Shown here piece by piece: positions 37,870 to 51,073 of a stretch of DNA of 64,000 bases. The translations under genes and the position numbers were made by a program. Within the stretch, counting starts at the first letter, position 1, and every line of letters begins with the position of its first letter. The stretch is from Rhodoferax sp. WC2427 (lineage in GTDB: Bacteria; Pseudomonadota; Gammaproteobacteria; Burkholderiales; Burkholderiaceae_C). The notes below the pieces were generated by a model, which ran no database searches, was not told the origin of the DNA, and saw only the letters and a program-made list of their open reading frames with translations. The DNA lies in assembly GCF_040822085.1 (NCBI RefSeq), contig NZ_CP162006.1, positions 62,001 through 126,000 on the forward strand, in the 5' to 3' direction.

Positions 37870-38829
37870 GTGTTTAAAAATGTGATGGTGTACCGCATTG
37901 GCCCTGGCTGGGCTCCCGACCTGTTGGCGATCGAAACGGCGCTGGACAAAGACCGTTTTGCCGAGTGCGGCGCCAGCCAGGAAATGTCGGTCGGCTGGAC
38001 CGAGCCGCGTGGCGTGGCCAACGGCCCTCTGCTGGAGTCGGTGGGCGGCCAGCTGATTTTGAAGCTGATGTTCGAGAGCAAGGCCGTGCCCAGCTCGGTG
38101 ATCAAGCGCAAGCTGGAAGAGCGCCTGGCCCAGATCGAAGCCACCACCGGCCGCAAGCCCGGCAAAAAGGAACGCAAGGAACTGAGCGAAGACGTGAAAC
38201 TGTCCTTGCTGCCCATGGCCTTCACCAAGCGCGGCGCCGTGCTGGTGTGGATTGACCCCGCAGCCCTGGTGCTGGTGGTGGATGCCGGTAGCCAGGGCCG
38301 CGCCGACGAGGTGATCACCGCCCTGGTCAAGGCCATCGACGGCTTTGCCGTGCTGCAGATCAACACCAGCCTGTCGCCCGCCACGGCCATGGCCAACTGG
38401 CTGACCACGCAGGAGCCACCCGCCGGTTTCAGCATCGACCGCGAGTGCGAACTCAAGGCCGCCGACGAATCCAAGTCGGTCGTCAAATACGCCCGCCACG
38501 CGCTCGACATCGACGAAGTGCGCCAGCACGTGGCCGACGGCAAGCTGCCCACCAAGCTGGCCATGACCTGGGAGGGCCGCGTGTCCTTTGTGCTCACCGA
38601 GAGCCTGCAGGTGAAAAAAGTGACTTTCCTGGACGGCGTGTTCGACGGCACCTCGCAGGAAAAGGAAGACGGCTTCGATGCCGACGCGGCCATCGCCACC
38701 GGCGAAATGCGCCAGATGATCCCCGACCTGTTGCTCGCCCTGGGCGGCGAGATGGCACTGGGTGAGGCGGGCACCAAGCCCGATGCCGCACCGCTGCAGC
38801 CAGTGAATCTGGCCGAGTCGCCGTTTTAA
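37870..38829 (+). CDS. rdgC: Recombination-associated protein RdgC
   Basis: 319 residues from GTG 37870 (read as MFKNVMVYRI, the canonical RdgC N-terminus). An in-frame ATG at 37735 would add 45 atypical residues. Body motifs SVGWTEPRG, GQLILKLMFESKAVPSSVIKR, KLSLLPMAFTKRG and LAMTWEGRVSFVL match the family, whose E. coli member has about 303 residues. RdgC is a ring-shaped nucleoid DNA-binding protein that restrains RecA. The gene stands alone, convergent with the large kinase gene. Confidence 0.93.
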   Translation: MFKNVMVYRIGPGWAPDLLAIETALDKDRFAECGASQEMSVGWTEPRGVANGPLLESVGGQLILKLMFESKAVPSSVIKRKLEERLAQIEATTGRKPGKKERKELSEDVKLSLLPMAFTKRGAVLVWIDPAALVLVVDAGSQGRADEVITALVKAIDGFAVLQINTSLSPATAMANWLTTQEPPAGFSIDRECELKAADESKSVVKYARHALDIDEVRQHVADGKLPTKLAMTWEGRVSFVLTESLQVKKVTFLDGVFDGTSQEKEDGFDADAAIATGEMRQMIPDLLLALGGEMALGEAGTKPDAAPLQPVNLAESPF

Positions 38830-38874
38830 GCCAAAAGTGCCGTCCGCGCTTATGCCGACGGCACAAGCAGCTAC

Positions 38875-38887
<13 letters not shown>
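38829..38887 (+). repeat. Two-hairpin intergenic repeat, copy 10
   Basis: Stem GTGCCGTC (38837-38844) with GACGGCAC (38857-38864), then AGCAGCTACTTAAACCATAG. The stem sequence differs from other copies but pairs perfectly, an example of co-variation. The TTAA in the second part supplies the minus-strand stop (38875-38877) of the kinase gene. Confidence 0.85.
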
Positions 38888-42981
<4,094 letters not shown>

Positions 42982-43078
42982 GGCGTTTGGGGTGTGGTGC
43001 TGTATCTTTTGGTAACCAGTGTATGCATTTCGGCCGATTCGGGGGACTTTCTCCAGAATTAGATTTTTATGAAAAAAA

Positions 43079-43133
43079 AGGCTCTTGCGCTTATTGAATA
43101 AGCATGAGCAGCTACTTTATATATAGCAACTAT
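43079..43133 (+). repeat. Two-hairpin intergenic repeat, copy 11
   Basis: CTTGCGCTTATTGAATAAGC (stem GCTTAT..ATAAGC) then ATGAGCAGCTACTTTATATA and TAGC. It ends where the minus-strand regulator gene ends (stop 43130-43132). The gap 42982-43129 contains only this repeat and the kinase upstream region. Confidence 0.8.
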
Positions 43134-44104
43134 TTAGCCAGGGTGCGGGTGGCTTCCGCCGGAAATTCATAGGCGATGCGCATCACCAGATCCTGTGGGT
43201 AGTTGCCAAAACGGCGGCCAAACAGGTTGATGCCGCCCTGGTGGCGCGCGTCGTCCTTGATGCCGATGCGCACCTTGATGTGGTTGGAGCCGCCCAGGTT
43301 GAGCTGCTCCAGCGTGATGGGCAGCAGGGCCATGCCGTCGATCATCGAGCCCTGGGCGGTGACGCTCCAGCGTTTCAGCAAGCCGTAGGTGGTCTGGTCC
43401 TCGTGCCACCAGCTGGGCGTGAGCAGGCCGGGTGTGCCGCCCATGTCGCCCGGGCTGGTCCAGGTGCCCACGTCGCAGCCGTTGATCCACAGGGTGATGT
43501 CGGACGGCCATTCCAGGTTGTACTGGGGTGCTTCGGAGCAGATCTCCATCGACAGCTCGATCGAGCGGGCCACCGCGCCAAACGGCAGGTTGTTGGGAAA
43601 CGCGTACTCCACATAGCCCTTGCCGAACCACAGCAGCTGGGCGTGCAGGTGCTCGGGCTCGAAGAACGAGCGGGCATCGTCGAGCAGGCCGATGATCTTG
43701 GTCTCGCTGGCCAGGCCGCAGGTGGGGCGGGCCTCCACATGCCGGTAGCTGCCGATGGGCATGCTGACGGTGACCACGTCCGGGGCCACTTCGGCGGCCG
43801 CACCGGGCAGCTGGAACACCAGCTCGTCGTAGCGCTTGGCGCACAGCTTTTGCGTGCCGCGGGTGCCGGGCTCTACCTCTACCTTGATCAGGCCCACGGC
43901 CTGCAGCTGGTTCAGGTTGAAGCTGACGGTGGAGTGCGGCATGTTCATCGCCTCGGCAATTTCGCTCACGTTCATCACGTTGTGCGTCAACAGGCTGAGG
44001 ATGATTTGCCGCGTCTCGGAGGCCAGCGCCTTGGCAATCGGCAGCGTGGCCTCGCCTTCCACGATGAGCACCCGCTTGCTGGTGAATTTGGGTTTGTTGT
44101 TCAT
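43130..44104 (-). CDS. ArsR-type winged-helix regulator with large C-terminal domain
   Basis: 324 residues. Residues ~18-95 form an ArsR-like winged helix (ALASETRQIILSLLTHNVMN, then MPHSTVSFNLNQLQAVGLI). The following ~220 residues (SIELSMEICSEAPQYNLEWP, DITLWINGCDVGTWTSPGDM) are not ArsR-like and look like a beta-rich ligand domain, perhaps sugar-binding. It is divergent from the GH2 gene and the sugar ABC operon, so it probably regulates them. Three copies of GCGATTC are in the intergenic region. Confidence 0.85.
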   Translation of the reverse strand: MNNKPKFTSKRVLIVEGEATLPIAKALASETRQIILSLLTHNVMNVSEIAEAMNMPHSTVSFNLNQLQAVGLIKVEVEPGTRGTQKLCAKRYDELVFQLPGAAAEVAPDVVTVSMPIGSYRHVEARPTCGLASETKIIGLLDDARSFFEPEHLHAQLLWFGKGYVEYAFPNNLPFGAVARSIELSMEICSEAPQYNLEWPSDITLWINGCDVGTWTSPGDMGGTPGLLTPSWWHEDQTTYGLLKRWSVTAQGSMIDGMALLPITLEQLNLGGSNHIKVRIGIKDDARHQGGINLFGRRFGNYPQDLVMRIAYEFPAEATRTLAK

Positions 44105-44125
44105 TGCTTAATCACCATTTAAGTT

Positions 44126-44187
44126 GCGATTCTAGTGGGGGACCGTGCGGCACACAGCGCGATTCTGCGCGCCAGAAGGGGCGATTC
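44126..44187. promoter_or_regulatory. Three GCGATTC direct repeats
   Basis: GCGATTC at 44126-44132, 44159-44165 and 44181-44187, i.e. 33 and 22 bases apart, close to three and two turns of the helix. They lie between the divergent regulator and GH2 genes. Such phased repeats suggest a protein-binding array; the downstream stretch also has ACTTGTTA twice (44225-44232 and 44261-44268). Confidence 0.5.
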
Positions 44188-44289
44188 CCTGGTGAAAACA
44201 CCTAGATGTATTCATCGCAATAAAACTTGTTAGTTACGGTAATTATGGGTAAATTCCAGCACTTGTTACAACCAACCAGGAAACAGTTC

Positions 44290-46125
44290 ATGGAGTACCC
44301 CCGCCCCCAGTTGCGCCGCGCGCAGTGGCAAAGTCTGGACGGAGACTGGCAATTTGCCTTCGACGATGCCGCCCGCTGGGCGCTGCCCGCCGACGTGGCC
44401 TTTGACCGCCGCATCACCGTGCCCTACGCCCCCGAGTCGCAGCGCAGTGGCATTGCCGACACCGGTTTCCACCCGCGCTGCTGGTACCACCGCACGGTGA
44501 CAATTGAGAATTTGGCCGCCGCCCCCAGCGCCTCCCAGCGCGTGCTGCTGCACTTTGGCGCGGTGGACTACGCGGCCACGGTGTGGGTCAACGGCCAGCA
44601 GGTCGGTACCCACCGGGGTGGGCATGCGCCGTTCCAGCTGGACATCAGCGCCTACGTGACCGGCAGCAGCTTCACCCTGGCCCTGCTGGCCGAGGACGAC
44701 CCGCACGACATGCACAAGCCCCGCGGCAAGCAGGACTGGCAGCCCGAGCCGCACAACATCTGGTACCCGCGCACCAGCGGCATCTGGCGCAGCGTGTGGC
44801 TGGAAGTGGTGCAGAGCAGCCATCTGGCCGGTCTGCGCTGGACGGCGGACGTGGCGCAATGGCAGATCCGGCTGGATGCGGCGGTCCATCAGCCGCAGCC
44901 CGGCCAGCGCCTGCAAGTGCAGTTATCGCTGGATGGCACCGAGCTGTCGAACGACACCTATGCGGTGCAAGACGGCCAGGTGCGCCGCAGCATCCACCTG
45001 CCCGACCCCGGCATCGACTCGGCCCGCGACCCCCTGTGCTGGAGCCCCGAGCACCCGCAGCTCATCGATGCCACGCTCACCCTGCTGGATGCCGATGGCA
45101 CCGTGCTGGACCGGGTGGATAGCTACACCGCCCTGCGCGATGTGAAGCTGGATGCCGCCAACTTCATGCTCAACAACCGCAGCTACCCCCTGCGCATGGT
45201 GCTCGACCAGGGCTACTGGCCCGCCTCGCTGATGACGGCCACCAGCGCCGAGCTGCGCGCCGATGTGGAACTGATCAAGCGTCTGGGCTTCAACGGCGCG
45301 CGCAAACACCAAAAAAGCGAAGACCCGCGCTGGCTGTACTGGTGCGACGTGCTGGGCCTGTGCGTGTGGGCCGAAATGCCCTCGGCTTATGGCTTCTCAG
45401 CCGAGACGGTGGACCGCGTAGCCGACGAATGGAAGGCCCTGGTGCAGCGCGACCTGTCCCACCCCTGCGTGGTGGCCTGGGTGCCGATCAACGAATCCTG
45501 GGGCGTGCCCGAGCTGCCCCACGACCCGCGCCAGGTGAACTTTGTGCAGGCGCTGTACCACCTGACCAAGGCGCTGGACGGCAGCCGCCCGGTGATAGGC
45601 AACGACGGCTGGGAAATGCCCTGCGGCGACATCCTGGCCATCCACGACTACAGCAACGACCCCGCGCTGTTCCGCCAGCGCTACGGCAGCGCCGAGGCCA
45701 TTGCCCACACGCTGCAGCACTCGCGCCACGCCCGCCGCATGCTGGTGCTGCCTGGCTTTGACACCACCAACCGCCCGGCCATGCTGACCGAGTTTGGCGG
45801 CATTGCCATGGTGCCCGGCAAGCCCGACGGCACCGCCGCCTGGGGCTACACCTCTGCCCGCAACCCGGAGGAGCTGCTGCAACAGTATGGCGAGCTGCTG
45901 GCCAGCGTGCACGACTGTGGCAACCTGGCGGGCTTTTGCTACACCCAGTTGACCGACACCTTTCTGGAGCAAAACGGCCTGCTCACCGAAGACCGCCAGC
46001 CCAAAGCCGACCTGGCCACCCTGGCCGCCCACACCCGAGGTGCTGCCGTGGCGCAGCGCATCGCCCCCGATAACCCGCTGGGCTACCTGCCCAGCTGGTT
46101 AGCCAAGACGCGCACTGCTTCTTGA
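44290..46125 (+). CDS. Glycoside hydrolase family 2 protein
   Basis: 611 residues. N-terminal sugar-binding domain (LDGDWQFAFDDAARW, FGAVDYAATVWVNGQQVGTH), an immunoglobulin-like middle and a TIM-barrel catalytic domain with VAWVPINESWGVP, in which NES carries the acid/base Glu. I start at ATG 44290 (MEYPRPQLRR), preceded by CAGGAAACAG; the frame extends upstream to 44227 and an ATG at 44245, but both lack a ribosome binding site and overlap the promoter region. No signal peptide, so cytoplasmic. It probably cleaves a beta-galactoside, beta-mannoside or beta-glucuronide delivered by the adjoining ABC transporter. Confidence 0.88.
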   Translation: MEYPRPQLRRAQWQSLDGDWQFAFDDAARWALPADVAFDRRITVPYAPESQRSGIADTGFHPRCWYHRTVTIENLAAAPSASQRVLLHFGAVDYAATVWVNGQQVGTHRGGHAPFQLDISAYVTGSSFTLALLAEDDPHDMHKPRGKQDWQPEPHNIWYPRTSGIWRSVWLEVVQSSHLAGLRWTADVAQWQIRLDAAVHQPQPGQRLQVQLSLDGTELSNDTYAVQDGQVRRSIHLPDPGIDSARDPLCWSPEHPQLIDATLTLLDADGTVLDRVDSYTALRDVKLDAANFMLNNRSYPLRMVLDQGYWPASLMTATSAELRADVELIKRLGFNGARKHQKSEDPRWLYWCDVLGLCVWAEMPSAYGFSAETVDRVADEWKALVQRDLSHPCVVAWVPINESWGVPELPHDPRQVNFVQALYHLTKALDGSRPVIGNDGWEMPCGDILAIHDYSNDPALFRQRYGSAEAIAHTLQHSRHARRMLVLPGFDTTNRPAMLTEFGGIAMVPGKPDGTAAWGYTSARNPEELLQQYGELLASVHDCGNLAGFCYTQLTDTFLEQNGLLTEDRQPKADLATLAAHTRGAAVAQRIAPDNPLGYLPSWLAKTRTAS

Positions 46126-46158
46126 AACTTCACCCCTAAGAACAATCGGAGACAACAC

Positions 46159-47463
46159 ATGACCCCTTCCTTCAACCGCCGCACCGGCCTGGCCGCGGTC
46201 GCCCTGGCCGTGGCCAGCTTTAGCGCGCCCAGCTGGGCCGCCACCGACATCAAGCTCTGGACCCTGCTCAGCGGCGGCGATGGTGCCCGGCTGGCCACGC
46301 TGGTCGATGGCTTCAACGCCAGCCAGTCCGACTACAAGGTGGAAACCACCACCCTGCCCTGGGGCGTGCCCTTCTACACCAAGGTGCGCACGGCTTCGGC
46401 GGTGGGCGCGGGGCCGGACCTGATCAACCTGCATTTGTCGCGCATGGGCGACTTTGGCCCGTCGGGCGCGCTGCGGGCCTTGGCCCCGGCCGAGCTGGCC
46501 GCTGCCGGCATTGTGGGCACCGACTACGCCGAGCGCCAGTGGCAAAAAGGCCAGTACAACGGCCAGACCTACGCCATCCCGCTGGACACCCACGCCCTGG
46601 TGCTCTACTACAACAAAACCCTGGTCGCCAAGGCCGGGTTGGCCGATGCCGCAGGCAACCTCAAACCCATCGAAGGCATTGCCGCACTCACCGATGCCTT
46701 CCGCGCCGTGAAAGAGAAAACCGGCAGCGACGCGTTCGCCATGGAGAGCAATACCAACTCTTACATGGGCTACCGCCTGTGGCTGTCGATGCTGGCACAG
46801 CGCGGCGGCAAGATGCTGGACAACGGCAAACTGGCCTACGGCGAGGCGGGGGTGGATTCCATGAAGGTCATCACCGACTGGTTCAGCAAGGGCTACGCCG
46901 CCAAGAACCTGGACTACCCCGCGGCCAACGCCCAATTCTTCAGCGGCAAGGCGGCCTTCATGCTCAACGGCGTGTGGGAAGTGCCCAGCATGGTAGACCT
47001 GAGCGCCAGCAAGAAGCTGCCGTTTGAATACGGCATCGTGCCCCTGCCCAAGCTGTACGCCAACCAGAGCGTATGGGGCGATTCGCACGCCTTTGCGGTG
47101 CCGGACAACAAGGGCAAGCCGATCGCGCCCGAGCGCCTCAAAGGTGCGCTGAAGTTTGTGGACTACGTGGGTCGGCACTCCATCACCTGGGCCGGTGGCG
47201 GCCATATCCCCGCGTTCACCGCCGTGGCCGAATCCGATGCGCTCAAGGCCATGAAGCCCAACAACGAGTTCTCCGGCGTGGTGGCCAAGAACATCGTCTT
47301 CAGCCCCGAAGGCTGGTACGGTGGTGCCGCAGGCCCGATGGAGGCCAGCGCCGCCAAGTTCTTCCCGGCGGCCATGACCGGCCAGTTGCCCGTAGACAAA
47401 GCGCTGGGCATGTTCGATGCCGAAGCCAAGAAGCTGTTGGCATCGCCCCGCCCCGCAAAGTAA
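46159..47463 (+). CDS. Sugar ABC transporter substrate-binding protein
   Basis: 434 residues, extracellular solute-binding family 1. Signal peptide 1-27 (TGLAAVALAVASFSAPSWAA), then IKLWTLLSGGDGARLATLVD, GAGPDLINLHLSRMG, YAIPLDTHALVLYYN and FFSGKAAFMLNGVWE typical of the family. It follows the GH2 gene by 33 bases and leads the transporter set of this cluster. A different subclass from the binding protein at 15605. Confidence 0.93.
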   Translation: MTPSFNRRTGLAAVALAVASFSAPSWAATDIKLWTLLSGGDGARLATLVDGFNASQSDYKVETTTLPWGVPFYTKVRTASAVGAGPDLINLHLSRMGDFGPSGALRALAPAELAAAGIVGTDYAERQWQKGQYNGQTYAIPLDTHALVLYYNKTLVAKAGLADAAGNLKPIEGIAALTDAFRAVKEKTGSDAFAMESNTNSYMGYRLWLSMLAQRGGKMLDNGKLAYGEAGVDSMKVITDWFSKGYAAKNLDYPAANAQFFSGKAAFMLNGVWEVPSMVDLSASKKLPFEYGIVPLPKLYANQSVWGDSHAFAVPDNKGKPIAPERLKGALKFVDYVGRHSITWAGGGHIPAFTAVAESDALKAMKPNNEFSGVVAKNIVFSPEGWYGGAAGPMEASAAKFFPAAMTGQLPVDKALGMFDAEAKKLLASPRPAK

Positions 47464-47518
47464 GTCACTAGCCAGCAGCCCTGCGCGGTGCGGGGCTGCG
47501 CCACCCACGAAAGTTCCC

Positions 47519-48388
47519 ATGCGGCCCGCTCCCAAGCTCCCTCGCATCCCGCTGCACGCAGCGGCCATGCTGGCCCCGTTCGCCCTGGCCTACGGCCTGT
47601 TTTTTCTGTGGCCTGCGGTGCAGACCCTGCTGCTGAGCTTTACCCAGAGCAGCACCACCGCCACCATCGGCTTTGTTGGCTTGGCCAACTACATCGAGCT
47701 GCTTGGCGATGCCGACTTCTGGTCGTCGCTGCTGCAAACCCTGTACTTTTGCCTGCTCACCGTGCTGCCGCTCACCGCCATGGGCCTGGTGGCCGCGCTG
47801 CTGGTGGAGCGCATGGACCGGGGCAAGTCGCTGGTGCAAGCCGCCTTTTTTCTGCCCTATGTGCTGCCGGTGGGCGTGATGACGCTGATCGCCGGGTGGA
47901 TGCTGCACCCCAACTTTGGCGTGATCAACTACGTGTTTGAAAGCCAGAACGCCTGGCTCAGCGACCCGGTGTGGGCCATGCCCATGGTGGGTATCGCCAC
48001 GCTGTGGTGGACGGTGGGCTTCAACATGCTGTTCTTCATGGCCGGGCTGCGCAACATCCCCAGCGACATCTACGAGGCCGCCGGGCTGGACGGTGCACGG
48101 GGTTTCAACCTGTTCCGCTTTATTACCTGGCCGCAGCTGATGCCGGTGACCATCATGGTGGTGCTGCTGCAGTTGATTGGCTCGCTCAAGGTGTTCAGCC
48201 AGCCCTACATCATGACCGGCGGCGGGCCGTTCAACTCCACCCGCGTGGTGCTGCACTACATGTACGAGACCGGCTTTGTGAACGACAACGCGGGCTACGC
48301 ATCGGCTATCGCGGTGGTGTTCATGGTGGTGGTGTTGCTGGTGTCGCTGGTGCAAAACTGGTTGTTGCGGGGTCGCCATGCCAATTAA
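47519..48388 (+). CDS. Sugar ABC transporter permease (MalF type)
   Basis: 289 residues, six membrane segments, with the EAA loop IYEAAGLDGARGFNLFRFIT. Start ATG 47519; 55 bases separate it from the binding-protein stop. It overlaps the next permease gene by 11 bases, so the two are co-translated. Confidence 0.93.
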   Translation: MRPAPKLPRIPLHAAAMLAPFALAYGLFFLWPAVQTLLLSFTQSSTTATIGFVGLANYIELLGDADFWSSLLQTLYFCLLTVLPLTAMGLVAALLVERMDRGKSLVQAAFFLPYVLPVGVMTLIAGWMLHPNFGVINYVFESQNAWLSDPVWAMPMVGIATLWWTVGFNMLFFMAGLRNIPSDIYEAAGLDGARGFNLFRFITWPQLMPVTIMVVLLQLIGSLKVFSQPYIMTGGGPFNSTRVVLHYMYETGFVNDNAGYASAIAVVFMVVVLLVSLVQNWLLRGRHAN

Positions 48389-49235
48389 ATCAAGAATGGA
48401 AAGCGAGAGCCGCTTCGCCGACTGGGGCTGGGCCACGGCCGCCTTGCTGCTCACCGCCGTGCTGGCCGCCCTGTGGATGGCGCCGCTGCTGTGGGCGCTG
48501 AGCACCTCGCTGCGCCCCGAAGAAGAAACCGTGCTGCAGCCCATGCGCTGGCTGCCGCAAGACTGGACGCTGGGGGCCTTCACCAAGGTGCTGTCGGTGG
48601 GCAACCTGCCGACCTGGATGTTCAACAGCATCATTACCTCGGTGGCGGTCACGGTGCTGACCGTGGCCATCAGCGTGCTGGCGGCCTATGCGTTTTCGCA
48701 GCTCAAGTTCCGGGGCCGCGACGGCTTTTTCCTGCTGGCCATGGTGGGCGTGATGTTTCCGTTCGAGGCACTGCTGATCCCGCTGTTTCGGCTGATGCAC
48801 CAGCTGGGCGCGATCGACACGCTGGCCGGTATCGTGCTGCCGCAGATCGTCTCGCCCATGGCCATCTATGTGTTCCGCGGCTTCTTCGATGCCATCCCGC
48901 GCGACTTCCGCGAGTCGGCCATGATGGAAGGTGCCAGCGAGTGGCAGGTGCTGTGGCACATCTTTGTGCCCATCAGCAAAAACATTCTGTGGGCCATGGC
49001 CATCATCGTGTTCATCGGCGCATGGAACAACTTTTTGTGGCCCTTCATCGTCATCACCTCGCCGCACATGATGACGGTGCCGGTGGGTCTGACGCAGATC
49101 CAGGATGCCTTCGGCGTGCGCTACGCCCAGACCATGGCGGCGGCGCTCTTGGGCGGTGCGCCGGTGGCGATTGCCTACCTGCTGTTCCAGCGGCGGGTGA
49201 CGCACGGGTTTCTGGCGGCCACCGGTCTTAAATAA
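48378..49235 (+). CDS. Sugar ABC transporter permease (MalG type)
   Basis: 285 residues, six membrane segments. EAA loop RESAMMEGASEWQVLWHIFV; FLAATGLK at the end is typical of MalG-like permeases. Its start lies within the previous gene. Partner of the permease at 47519 in one CUT1 importer. Confidence 0.93.
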   Translation: MPIKSRMESESRFADWGWATAALLLTAVLAALWMAPLLWALSTSLRPEEETVLQPMRWLPQDWTLGAFTKVLSVGNLPTWMFNSIITSVAVTVLTVAISVLAAYAFSQLKFRGRDGFFLLAMVGVMFPFEALLIPLFRLMHQLGAIDTLAGIVLPQIVSPMAIYVFRGFFDAIPRDFRESAMMEGASEWQVLWHIFVPISKNILWAMAIIVFIGAWNNFLWPFIVITSPHMMTVPVGLTQIQDAFGVRYAQTMAAALLGGAPVAIAYLLFQRRVTHGFLAATGLK

Positions 49236-49251
49236 ATTCAAACAATCCATC

Positions 49252-50295
49252 ATGTCTTTTCTGCAACTCCGCGGTGTTGAAAAATTCTTTGGCGAGCACC
49301 GCGCCATCAAAGGTATCAATCTCGATATCAACAAGAACGAGTTCATCGTTTTCGTCGGCCCCTCCGGCTGCGGCAAGTCCACCCTGCTGCGCATGATTGC
49401 CGGGCTGGAAACCACCGACGGCGGCACCCTGCATGTCGACGGACGGGACATCACCCACCTGCCGTCCTCCCAGCGCGAGCTGGCCATGGTGTTCCAGAGC
49501 TACGCCCTGTACCCGCACATGACGGTGTTCGACAACATGTCCTTCGCCCTCAAGCTGGCCAAGGTGGCCCCGGACGAGATCAAGAAAAAGGTCGAGGCCG
49601 CCGCCGACAAGCTCAACCTCACCGCCTACCTCAAGCGCACCCCCAAAGAGCTCTCCGGCGGCCAGCGCCAGCGTGTGGCCATTGGCCGCGCCATCGTGCG
49701 GGCACCCAAGATCTTCTTGTTCGACGAACCCCTGTCCAACCTGGATGCCGCCCTGCGTGGCCAGACCCGTGTCGAAATCCACAAGCTGCACCGCGCCCTG
49801 GGTGTGACCACCATCTACGTGACCCACGACCAGGTGGAAGCCATGACCCTGGCCGACCGCGTGGTGGTGCTGCGCGACGGTGCCATCGAGCAAGTCGGCG
49901 CACCGCTGGAGCTGTACGACAAGCCCGCCAACCAGTTCGTGGCGCAGTTCATCGGCATGCCGTCGATGAACATCGTCAAGGCCGCCCAGCTGTCGCAGTT
50001 CGGCGCGCTGGCGGGCCAGGCCGCAGGCCGCGTGCCCAAGGACGGCCTGATCGGCGTGCGCCCCGAAGGCGTGAAGGTTCTGCCCGTGGGCAGTGCCGGT
50101 GTGCCCGGCAAGGTGGAGCTGATCGAAGCCCTGGGGGCCGACACCCTGATCCACGTGGACGTGATGGGCACGCAGATGATCTCCCGCCAGGCCGAGCGCA
50201 CCAACCTGCAGATCGGCGACCCGGTCACGCTGGAGTTCGACCTGAACACCCTGCATTGCTTTGACAGCGCGGGCCGCACGGTCGCTTTAGGTTAA
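49252..50295 (+). CDS. Sugar ABC transporter ATP-binding protein (MsmK/UgpC type)
   Basis: 347 residues. Walker A GPSGCGKST at 36-44, signature LSGGQRQRVAIGRA, Walker B IFLFDEP, switch His in VTHDQVEAMTLAD, and a C-terminal TOBE-like domain (GVRPEGVKVLP). Sixteen bases after the permease gene. Last gene of the GH2-transporter operon; a hairpin repeat follows. Confidence 0.94.
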   Translation: MSFLQLRGVEKFFGEHRAIKGINLDINKNEFIVFVGPSGCGKSTLLRMIAGLETTDGGTLHVDGRDITHLPSSQRELAMVFQSYALYPHMTVFDNMSFALKLAKVAPDEIKKKVEAAADKLNLTAYLKRTPKELSGGQRQRVAIGRAIVRAPKIFLFDEPLSNLDAALRGQTRVEIHKLHRALGVTTIYVTHDQVEAMTLADRVVVLRDGAIEQVGAPLELYDKPANQFVAQFIGMPSMNIVKAAQLSQFGALAGQAAGRVPKDGLIGVRPEGVKVLPVGSAGVPGKVELIEALGADTLIHVDVMGTQMISRQAERTNLQIGDPVTLEFDLNTLHCFDSAGRTVALG

Positions 50296-50346
50296 ATATG
50301 GCCTTTACGCTTACTGGATAAGCGTAAGCAGCTACTTAAATGGTAG
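50294..50346 (+). repeat. Two-hairpin intergenic repeat, copy 12
   Basis: Stem TTACGCTTA CTGGA TAAGCGTAA, then GCAGCTACTTAAATGGTAGC with stem GCTAC/GTAGC. It separates convergent genes, and its minus-strand TAA (50336-50338) is the stop of the racemase-like gene. Confidence 0.85.
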
Positions 50347-51067
50347 CAATCTGCATCAGCGCAGGCGACAGGCCCGTCCACGCGCCCGCCAGTTGGACTT
50401 GGCCAGGCGTGCCACTACGCCATTGCTGCGCCTGCCGGGCACCGGCCAGCACGCTGTCGACCACCGGCACGGGCACGGCGTGCTGGATCTGCGCGGCCAT
50501 GCCCGCCAAACCGGCGCCACCCAAAATCACGGCCTGCACGCCGGGCTGGGCGGCGGCCTCTGCGCAGGCGGCGGCCAGCAGGGTGCGGGCGGCGGCGGGG
50601 TCGGCGGCCAACTCGGCCCCGGTGGCCTGCACGGTGTGGATGTGGGCCAGACGGTCGCCATAGCCCAGGCTGTGGGCCAGGCGTTGCAGCATGGGCTTCC
50701 AGGCGACACCGCCGGTGACGATGGCGAAGCGGCCATGCTGGGCAGCTTCAAAAAATGCGGCTTCGGCCAGGCCGGTGACCGGCACCGGGCTGCATTCGCG
50801 CAGGGCCAGCAGGCCGGGGTCGCCGAAGCAGCCGATCAGGACGGCGTCCGGCATGGGGCCGCCGTCGGCGATCCATGCGGCCCAGGCATCCAGCGTGGCG
50901 TGCCCGGCGATGGCGTAGCTGGCCTCGCTGGAGATGTAGCGCGCACCAAAGCGCGCCGTGGCCATGTGCACCGCCACGTCGGGGCCGCTGGCCTGCAGGA
51001 TGTGGGTGCGCAACAGCCCGGTAACGCTGTCGCTGGTGTTGGGGTTGATGACCAGCAGATGGCGCAT
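50336..51067 (-). CDS. Asp/Glu/hydantoin racemase-like protein missing one catalytic Cys
   Basis: 243 residues. It begins LLVINPNTSDSVTG, the hallmark of the hydantoin/allantoin racemase (HyuE/Dcg1) group. The first catalytic Cys is present (C80 in LIGCFGDPGLLALRE). The second, normally in a GCAGM-type motif, is replaced by Gly184 (VILGGAGLAGM). With one base only, ordinary two-base racemisation is doubtful; a decarboxylase- or isomerase-type reaction is possible. It lies downstream of a PotABCD-type transporter and a GntR regulator on the same strand, six bases after the GntR gene. Confidence 0.85.
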   Translation of the reverse strand: MRHLLVINPNTSDSVTGLLRTHILQASGPDVAVHMATARFGARYISSEASYAIAGHATLDAWAAWIADGGPMPDAVLIGCFGDPGLLALRECSPVPVTGLAEAAFFEAAQHGRFAIVTGGVAWKPMLQRLAHSLGYGDRLAHIHTVQATGAELAADPAAARTLLAAACAEAAAQPGVQAVILGGAGLAGMAAQIQHAVPVPVVDSVLAGARQAQQWRSGTPGQVQLAGAWTGLSPALMQIATI

Positions 51068-51073
51068 GGGGGG

